From Costus lasius (taxonomy: Eukaryota > Streptophyta > Magnoliopsida > Zingiberales > Costaceae): 64,000 nt of DNA. Location of the stretch: contig CM050449.1 in the NCBI GenBank assembly GCA_027563935.2, positions 91,543,676 through 91,607,675 on the forward strand. The letters are read 5' to 3'. The position numbers and the translations under genes were made by a program. Numbering within the stretch: the stretch's first letter is position 1; each line of letters begins with the position of its first letter. The notes beneath the pieces were generated by a model, which had not been told where the DNA came from, searched no databases, and saw only the letters and a list, made by a program, of their open reading frames with translations. This document shows, piece after piece, positions 56,740 through 64,000 of the stretch.

Positions 56740-57382
56740 ATTTAGTAATGATTGTGATCTCTTGAAATGGGAGATTGAAGAATTATATAATGAACTAATA
56801 GGGTCAAATAATCCTAATGTTGCAATAACACAATTAGACAATGCGAACCCTCCTTCCGTCTAATATGAACAATGTAATTTTGATTCTCACAGTCTTACTG
56901 TGCAAGAAGAGGAGGGAGGAGGAAGGAGGGAGGCAATAAAGAACCTCATTAGTCAACTACTTATGTTGGGAAACGAACTAGTGATGTTTGAAGAGATTTG
57001 ATTTAGTGATGATCAATGGTGAAGAAAAGGCTAGTGGTAACAAGTAAAAAAAAGTAATAAGGTACAAATCAAGTTGCTGAATTGGTTATTTGTCTCGTCA
57101 CCTTAAAAGCCATTAGAATTGAGTCACTTGTGAATAGGCTGCTCTTTAATCTTTCCTTAGTGCATTTGAAAATTTTAATTATTATACTAAATACATTAGA
57201 AAATAATTAGCTAAATTTATTATTTGAGTTGAATAATTATTTTTTACTTAAAAATTAAAAATTTAAAAAATTATAAATAAATCAGTAGAACTTAAATATA
57301 AAAGGATAAGTAGACAAACAATGCTTAAGTAAAACTTTTTTTATGAGTATAATTTTTTTTTGAAAATTTAAACTTACATACT

Positions 57383-57458
<76 letters not shown>

Positions 57459-57697
57459 GTGATTATAATAGTGATTTTTTATATAGAAAAGAATTGTTTT
57501 ATTTTGAATTTTTGAATATCCTCATGCTCTAAATGTTATAGTTAGATATTTTCATAGAATTTTATATTTTTATAATGTAATTAATTATTTTTTAAATAAG
57601 TTTTGATAATACAAGTTGTAATGATAGTGTAGTTGAAAAGTTAAAAAGAATAATGAATCTACTGGTTAATGGATTATTTTTTCATGTTCATTATGTC
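56740..57697 (+). pseudogene. hAT-3 transposase, N-terminal remnants
   Basis: Heavily frameshifted. The clearest piece is at 57600-57697 (SVVEKLKRIMNLLVNGLFFHVHYV). It is the segment that in other hAT proteins precedes R-C-C-A-H-I-L, and it is cut there by the LTR insertion. Upstream text at 56940-57110 may be the BED region but is too damaged to prove. Confidence 0.55.
57389..57456. repeat. (TA)n microsatellite, about 34 units
   Basis: An uninterrupted TA run of about 67 bases inside hAT-3. It can extrude as a cruciform and is likely variable in length. Confidence 0.95.
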
Positions 57698-59098
57698 TGT
57701 CACGCCCAGAATTATGCTAACAAAAATTTTAATAAATTACACGCGAGTCAACGCTTGACTCGCACCCAAGCACGCCCACACAGGGCTAAGTGGTCGAACC
57801 ACTGATCCAGGCGCGACTAGCAGGAGCATGTCCTCGATGTACTCCTCAGCCTATCTCAAATGACCACCTGTCTGTTCGTCTCGACGAGATGGAGATTGCC
57901 ATGCGTCTTCCGAGGATCGATGCACGAACCAGCTCCAACGCGCAACAAGATACAAGACCTGAGACTCGACGCAAGCGGTGGCGCACACCCGCGCAAAAGA
58001 TAGCGTTGCGTAGGACGCCGGGCACACGCCCTAACTCCGACGAGACCGCACGCAGGCGGCCAGACTCACCCACTAGCCCAGAAGTGACGTCTCGCAGACG
58101 TCCAACACAAACCAACCGGCAAGCACTGGACAACATCACACAAGGCCAGTGCACAAGACCGGAATGCTGAGAGGAGCAAGGAGTCGCCGACCGAGAAAGA
58201 CAACTCGGCCGGGAGCATGAGGCTCGGGGAGCCGGAGAGAAGAAGACGTCGGCCGAGGGAAACTGATCGGTCGGGAACGGGAACCATGTCTAGAACCTAC
58301 AAGACATGTATGCACGGAAAACGAGGCACATGGCCGGCAGTCGGAAGCTCGTCGGAGATCGCAGGAGGCTCACTAGAGCACCGTCCGGTCGAGCACGACC
58401 TCACCAGAAACCAGGGAGGCGCCGGTGAACCCACCCAAGTTCACCGGACGCAGCCCAAACAAGGGGCGGAACTGCTGCCCACGCCCTAGCAGCCGGAGAC
58501 GCTGGCGAACCCTCCCCATTCGCCGGACGTCGCCAGGAAGAAAGGGCCGAAGCCCCAGCCTCGTCGTCCGGCCAACCTCTCGCCAGAACCGAGAGAAGGG
58601 AGGAGACGCGGCGAGGGGCAACGAAGCAGTCGGCGAAGCCTTCACCAATGAAAAAACTACTGCCCGCCGGACGGAGCCAGAGCGGGAGAAGAAGGGAGAC
58701 GTATCTAGGCAGACATACGTCCGCCGGCTCTACTGCCGGCGATGCCGAAGAAGGAGGAGGAGGAAGGAAAAGGGGAACACCGCCCCTTGCTCCACTGCCT
58801 CCCGTACCGCCACGCCCAACCCACTGGGAAGACGCTGGAGACCTCTCGCCGGAGCCACGCTCGACGGAGGGAGGAGATCGGAGGAGAGGAGGTGGAGTAA
58901 ATGGCCGCCGCCGTCGCTGCATTTGAACGAACGCTGCTACTGTAGCTAGGGCACTATAGCCCTATTTTCTCCACGTAAGTGAGCTCCAAGCGGAGCTTCG
59001 TCAACTGCCCGCTTACCCGACCCGCTTCGCCGCCCGATTCACTAAGAAAAATAGGGCTTGGCTACGGGTTGGGCTTGGGCCTAGCGCCGAGCCTAACA
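57698..59098 (-). mobile_element. LTR inserted in hAT-3 (minus orientation, 1401 bp)
   Basis: On the plus strand it starts TGTCACGCCCAGAATTATG and ends GCGCCGAGCCTAACA. Read on the minus strand it is TGTTAGGCTCGG...GGGCGTGACA, the same end style as solo LTRs 1 and 2. Flanks ATGTC and TTTGC agree at only 3 of 5 bases. It is GC-rich, with chance ORFs up to 174 codons in both strands. hAT transposase text resumes immediately after it (CCATATTCTTATG), which fixes the right boundary. Confidence 0.75.
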
Positions 59099-60290
59099 TT
59101 TGCCATATTCTTATGTTATATGTTCAAGATGACATAAGAGAAGTAGATAAACGTGCTAATAAATTAAAAATACAATTTGATTTATTACTTTTCTATTTCT
59201 ATAAATCAAGTCTTTACATAAATGTGTAAATCTTATAAAAAATTTAATCTGATATAAAAAGAGGTCAGAGTTCTACTTGTGATAAGATCCTCTTAGTTTA
59301 TTTTATAATGGTAGAATACGTGATGTTATTGAAGAAAAAGATTGGAAAAAAATTTGTTATATAATATTTTTGAGATTTTTTATAATGTTAAAATTTATTT
59401 ATCTAGTGTTTATTATTTTACTTCATCTTTAATTTTAGAATATTTGGTTTTAATTATTAAATTTTTTTTCTCAATATAGAAATAATAAAAATATTTTTCA
59501 AGTAATTATATGAATGAAAATAAAATTTTTTAACAAAATAAAAAAAATATATCTCCTTTATATTGTTTAGCTTCTATTATGGATCCTAGGCTCAAATTAG
59601 GTGTAAATATTTTATTTGATAAATATTATAAATAATATGCAACTTGAAGAGGTTGATGATAAGAAAGTTAAAACTATTTTAATATTAGATGATATGTATA
59701 ATTTTTATAATTTAAAATATGAAAATTAATTTGTTACATGTGGTAGTACTAAAAATGTTACCTATAGAATATGTTTTTTTTTAAATAGAAAAAGTGTTTT
59801 AACAAGTAGATCTAATAATTTAAATGAATTAACATTTTATTTAAAAAATAATCATATATTTTTACATACAGAAGGTCAAATTGATAATTTTAATATTTTA
59901 CATTGGTAAATATGATAAGAAAAATCTTATCCTATGATTTCCACTATAGCATGTGATCTAATAACTCTTCCGATGTCTATAGTAGCATTAGAATCTTGTT
60001 TTAGGATGGACAGTATGATGTTTGATGTTAAACAAAGTTAGATAAATGAATAAAGTGTGAAAATATATACTTCTTTTTAAGAATGGTTAGATGTTGAAAA
60101 CTATTTTCAAGACAAAGAAGATCATTTAACTTCGATAGATGATGATCAATAAAGTTTTGACAGAGCAAGCAGAAGTATCTATGGATAAAGGTTATGTTTA
60201 AAAATAAAACTAGGTATATCAGATCCTTCCGTAATTGTTGTAGAAGGTACATAGGCGAGTCAAATGAGTGTGGCCTAAAATAATAACAAA
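59099..60290 (+). pseudogene. hAT-3 transposase, middle and hATC remnants
   Basis: CHILMLYVQDDIREVDKRAN at 59100-59160 continues the C-A-H-I-L block. SIMDPRLKLGVNILFDKYY is at about 59573-59630. The hATC dimerisation region is at about 59890-60030 in shifting frames (TIACDLITLPMSIVALES). EWLDVENYF follows near 60075. Stops and frameshifts are numerous. After 60240, degenerate repeats of TATATAGGCAACTCAAATGA type occur. Confidence 0.7.
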
Positions 60291-60639
60291 AAAGAGTTAT
60301 AAAATTAAAACTACATAGATATGATCCTTGTAGTTATTGTGGAAAGTATATAGGCAACTCAAATGAGTGCAGTTTAAAATAATAATAATAATAATAAATA
60401 AAATTATAAAAATTGAACTATGTAGACCTAATTTTTGTGTAATTATTGTGGAAGCTACATAGCCAACTCAAAAAGAGTGTAATATAAAAAACCTAGTTAT
60501 AAAAATAGCACTACGAGACCCTAATCCTTCTATAAATAGTATGGAAGAGAAGTAGGTAGCTAATAATGGTTCTGGTCTAAATAAATAATAAAAAATGCTT
60601 TTTTAACTTATGTTATTGTGAATTGGGACTTGTGCATCA

Positions 60640-60995
60640 TTATCTTGTCATATATTTTAATTTTAATTTTCTAATTTTTTTTTCATTTTTTTAATTTTTA
60701 GCTTTATTGTTTTGCTTTTTTTTTATATTTTCCTATTTTTCTAATTTTTTAACATTTTTCTTCATTTTTATTTTTTTAGAATTTTTTTATTTTTTATTTT
60801 CATTTTTTTAATAATTTTCCTTTTTAATTTTTTAATTTTTAATTTAAATATTTTTCTTATTTTTTATTTTTTATTTTTTTTTTATTTTCTTTTTTTTTTC
60901 ATGTTTTTCCTTTTTTTATATTTTTCTTTTTTTAGGATTTTATTTTTTTTTTAAAATATTGTTTGTTTATTTTCTTTTTAAATTTTTCTGCCATA
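60640..60995. repeat. T-rich low-complexity tract of hAT-3
   Basis: About 350 bases dominated by T-runs broken by single A or C. No coding potential. It probably derives from slippage in the 3' part of hAT-3. Confidence 0.85.
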
Positions 60996-61129
60996 GCCAG
61001 ATTTGTGCCCACTGTGCCATGCCGGGTCGGGAATGACAAGACACACTCATATCGGATGCTGTGTCAAGCTGGTCTTTGTTTCTTATTGTGTTGTGCCCAG
61101 CACAACACCGTGGCCACCTCTAACTAAGA

Positions 61130-62217
61130 CCCAACGACAATCTTGCTTCCACTCTAGTTTAAGTGGAAAAAAAAACGATTTCAATTGGACCGTTTTATTA
61201 TCTTTGGTTTTCGAAATGCAATTATTTGAGTTTTATTATCTTTTTTTCTACTACTTTATTAATTAATTTAGTGAGAGAAAGTAGATATGTAACATAAATT
61301 TAAATCCCAAAAATTTCAATTAGTTTATGCGCCGCCACTTTGGTTATCACGTTAGCTTCCCTTGCTATATGTTGCCATCCATCGACCCAATTAAGTATGT
61401 ATTCACATTAAATTGGTTGACTTATATGACTTGATTCTCCTTAATATTGTTAGATAAGTATGACATCACAAGTAAAACTAAATAAATTACTTCTTAATGG
61501 AGCAAAATTTGGCCCTTTATATATATATATATTAGTTAAGTTGTTCCCTCACCACAAATGGTAATATTACTTTATAATAAGTTGACGATTAATTAGTTGA
61601 CTTTGTCATATGGTAGATTTGTTCTTCATCGAGCCATTCCATCACTAATTACGTGTATTATCCATTTAATGTATTAAATTTCCTCTTATCCGATTCATAT
61701 TTATTTTCATGTAGATAGATATTGATTTATTTTTCTAAACTTTATGAAGGAAAAAAAAACACCAGTCTTTGACCGTAAATTTTCTTCGCCATTATTGTTT
61801 GCATAGTCCAAGATGGACTATGTCTATTTCTTCGCTCTTCCTGCCGCTTTGTTCCAAGCCACTTTTTGGAAGAAAAAAAAAACCAAAACTTGCTTCTGTT
61901 GCCTTTTTTTTTTTTTTTTTCTCTACGTTTTCCTGCCATATTCAACTTGCACAATCTAGCGCATGCCTTGCCTCCTCACCCATCCCGTCTCCACCGCTTA
62001 ATAGCATTATCGTTGGCGGGCACTCTTCTTCGCCCAGCTCTGTCAATCCTATTCGCGCAGCAATGAATGTGGTGAAGTCGCAGGTGTGGCAGCCCTGCAA
62101 AAAGAAGAGATCTTGAGGCGAGTGACGGAGTGAGAGCTGAGGTGACCCGAATTCCTCCTTCTCGGTCGTTCTGTGGATTGGGGTTTGAAAGACAAGGAAG
62201 GAGAAAGGAGGAGAGGG
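61130..62217 (+). promoter_or_regulatory. Upstream region and 5' UTR of the CIPK gene
   Basis: Single-copy-looking DNA starting directly after hAT-3. Four W-box cores TTGAC (61417, 61582, 61597, 61769; the last is TTGACC) lie on the plus strand within 0.8 kb of the start codon; WRKY factors bind such sites. A TA-rich run at 61518-61532 and C/T-rich sequence at 61800-62060 precede the coding region, so the transcript start is probably within 61800-62060. A perfect short inverted repeat CATAGTCCA/TGGACTATG sits at 61802-61822. Confidence 0.5.
62063..62116 (+). other. Possible upstream ORF (17 codons) in the CIPK 5' UTR
   Basis: ATG 62063 opens a 17-residue frame (MNVVKSQVWQPCKKKRS) ending at TGA 62114, about 100 bases before the main start. 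It matters only if transcription starts upstream of 62063. Confidence 0.35.
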
Positions 62218-64000
62218 ATGGGGTCGACGGGGAGGACGAGGGTGGGGAGGTACGAGCTAGGGCGAACCCTTGGCGAGGGCACCTTCGCCAAGGTGAAGTT
62301 CGCCAAGAACTTGGAAACCGGGGAGAGTGTGGCCATCAAAATTCTCGATAAAGAAAAGGTCTTGCGGCATAAGATGGTCGACCAGGTAAAAAAACAAATG
62401 CAAACTTGATTTTTGAATATGCTAAATTTCTGTGTAATAATTGCATAATTCTCCTAAATTTCTCATTTTTTAGATGAAAAAGTAGTCTCTTTTAAGTTTT
62501 ATTCAAATCCGAATCTTTTGTTGGTTGCTACTTGGTGTCACTGCTGTGTATCTCTTTTTGTTGCCTTCAAACAACAATCTTTGCTTTGTTGGATGAATTT
62601 GATAAATATGACTCTACTAAGAACTTCTGTCAGAAGGAGGTGGAAATATTTAGTGCTCACGATCTTTAAGATTGTTTTGTCTGTGAGAGTTTCTCATCTT
62701 TCTTTGTATTGCCATTTTCTCGTCCTTTGAGTCATGTGATTATTGTATATGCTTAGACCCCTTCTAACTTTTCTCTCACTTTCTAGAATGCGTTTCTTGA
62801 TTTGTTACATTTGTGGGGTGCAGATAAAGCGTGAAATCTCTACAATGAAACTGGTCAGACATCCAAACGTCATTCGGATGTATGAGGTGAAGCACAAATT
62901 TCAGTTTTAATATCCTACTTCTGTCACTAATTTGGTGTTTTCTAATCAATTTGTGCTGTTGAATGTGCATATTTAGTTGACTGGTTGCTGTTACATGAGA
63001 TTTTCTTGACTTTCTATGACATATTTATGCTGTCCTATCCCTAAATTTTTACATCTGCTTCTGAAACAACTTCAGTTTGATGTATCTGCTCATTGCATGC
63101 TTCTTCTGATATATCATCTTTACCAGTATTTTTCCTCTCTTTGCCATAGTATTTGCATCTTGTTTTCCATTTGCATATTCCAAGATATATAGCTCACTTT
63201 AAAGAGCTGCTATTAAACGCTCAAATCTTGTGTTGTAGGTGATAGCCAGCAAGACAAAGATATATATTGTGTTGGAATTTGTAACAGGAGGTGAACTCTT
63301 TGACAAAATTGTAAGATATTCTAGGCTTGATACTTTTGTTCTTCTCAGTGAAAACTAACTAAAGATGCCCTTACCAGATGTATACTCATCATGATATTTC
63401 TACTTTATTTGCTTAGACTCGTAGTGGTAGATTAAAGGAGGATGAAGCTAGAAAGTACTTTCAACAGCTAATTAATGCTGTGGATTACTGTCATAGCAGA
63501 GGTGTTTTCCACCGGGATCTCAAGGTTGAGTGTGATTTTTCTGATTATTTTGCATAATCTATTTCTATAATATTTGTGGCCTCTTACTTGGAATTAACAA
63601 CACAGCTTGAGAATCTCTTGTTGGATGCCAATGGTGTTCTTAAGATCTCAGATTTCGGCCTCAGCGCTCTAGCTCAACAAGTTCGTGTATGTTCAGAAAC
63701 TTGGCATCATGTAGATTTTGCATTTTGGTATCAAGTATAAGATACATTAGTTCTTCAATATTCTTTTTAAGTCATTTTAATGTACACTTCATCATACATG
63801 TCAATAGCTAAGGATAACTTGGAGAAAATCCATTAAAAAGTTATGATGTAGTAGTCTCTAAAAACCTACTATTTCTTCTTGTAGGAGGATGGGAAACTTT
63901 ACACAACATGTGGTACTCCCAACTATGTTGCTCCTGAGGTAGGTAACTTTTAGCTTTAGAATTGTCGGTTTATTCGTTTCATATCTTATCATTATTTTTA
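62218..64000 (+). CDS. CBL-interacting protein kinase (CIPK/SnRK3), first six exons, truncated by window end
   Basis: A Ser/Thr kinase that in plants is switched on by calcium-sensing CBL proteins and acts at membranes on ion transport and stress signalling. Exons: 62218-62385, 62824-62886, 63239-63310, 63417-63524, 63606-63686, 63885-63938; all introns are GT-AG and all junctions are in phase 0. Visible: the family start [21 protein letters not shown] with the glycine loop, the ATP-binding lysine in [29 protein letters not shown], the catalytic HRDLKLEN, DFGLSAL, and GTPNYVAPE closing the activation loop. The window ends before the NAF and PPI motifs, so CBL binding cannot be checked. Wording is closest to the CIPK3/9/23/26-type intron-rich clade; the exact member is not assigned. 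ATG 62218 gives the usual family N-terminus. An in-frame ATG at 62173 would add 15 residues. Confidence 0.93.

Larger units (their letters stand above)
55973..61122 (+). mobile_element. hAT-3: decayed hAT transposon
   Basis: The left end TAGAGTATTCAGGCATG, with GGGCATGGCC subterminal motifs, pairs with the reverse complement of the right end, TAGAGGTGGCCACGG. The 8-bp flanks are AGCTAAGC and ACTAAGAC, which share CTAAG only with an offset, so the duplication is unclear. Transposase fragments on the plus strand confirm the class. A 1.4-kb LTR, a long TA microsatellite and T-rich expansions have been added. Confidence 0.7.

Noticed and set aside
57790..58949. ORFs up to 174 codons on both strands
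   Set aside because: They are inside the LTR at 57698-59098; overlapping frames in both strands indicate composition effects.

Overview
The window is nuclear DNA of a flowering plant. The evidence is one spliced plant-type protein kinase gene of the CIPK family with GT/AG introns at the right edge, three hAT DNA transposons, Athila-like Ty3/gypsy elements, a complete Ty1/copia element, and large AT-rich tracts. A monocot is plausible but the sequence does not prove it. Almost the whole window is nested mobile DNA. The only clearly functional gene is the kinase, which runs off the right edge.

Layout. 1-1977: unidentified low-copy-looking DNA with a promoter-like start near 313. 1978-10387: an old hAT element (hAT-1, minus strand), split by a younger hAT (hAT-2, 2559-6434, perfect 8-bp target duplication, transposase broken only by two TGA codons) and by a solo LTR (6596-7842, duplication AAAGG). 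10388-12383: AT-rich, nothing recognised. 12384-26790: a minus-strand non-autonomous Athila-like element (C) with a 3' LTR at 12384-13895 and a truncated 5' LTR at 26500-26790. Its interior holds a 41-bp satellite (about 80 units) split by a copia-type solo LTR (17221-19450), a 190-bp triplicate, a 119-bp higher-order repeat, a 55-bp repeat and a gag-derived ORF. 26791-32832: a decayed Athila-like gag-protease element (E) with its 5' LTR, set directly against the primer site and LTR of a third relative (B). 32833-34801: low-complexity and unassigned DNA.

34802-51499: a complete but non-autonomous Athila-like element (D, plus strand, target duplication CTGCC). Its 3' LTR was hit by a complete 9.0-kb copia element (41469-50492, duplication AAAGG). 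The copia LTRs are almost identical, so it inserted recently, yet its polyprotein has a stop codon and changed catalytic residues. 51500-54340: the other half of the locus D entered, AT-rich. 54341-55961: a GC-rich solo LTR (duplication CTAAG) beside a third decayed hAT (hAT-3, 55973-61122, plus), which is itself split by another LTR. 61123-64000: promoter, 5' UTR and first six coding exons of the CIPK kinase.

The most interesting material is in the Athila-like elements. Two divergent families (C and D) lack protease, reverse transcriptase and integrase, yet both keep a CCHC-plus-acidic ORF, a conserved GGGAGGCAACCCA box, and an array of short self-complementary motifs present both in the LTR and just after that box. 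All identifications rest on reading motifs by eye; no database search was done.
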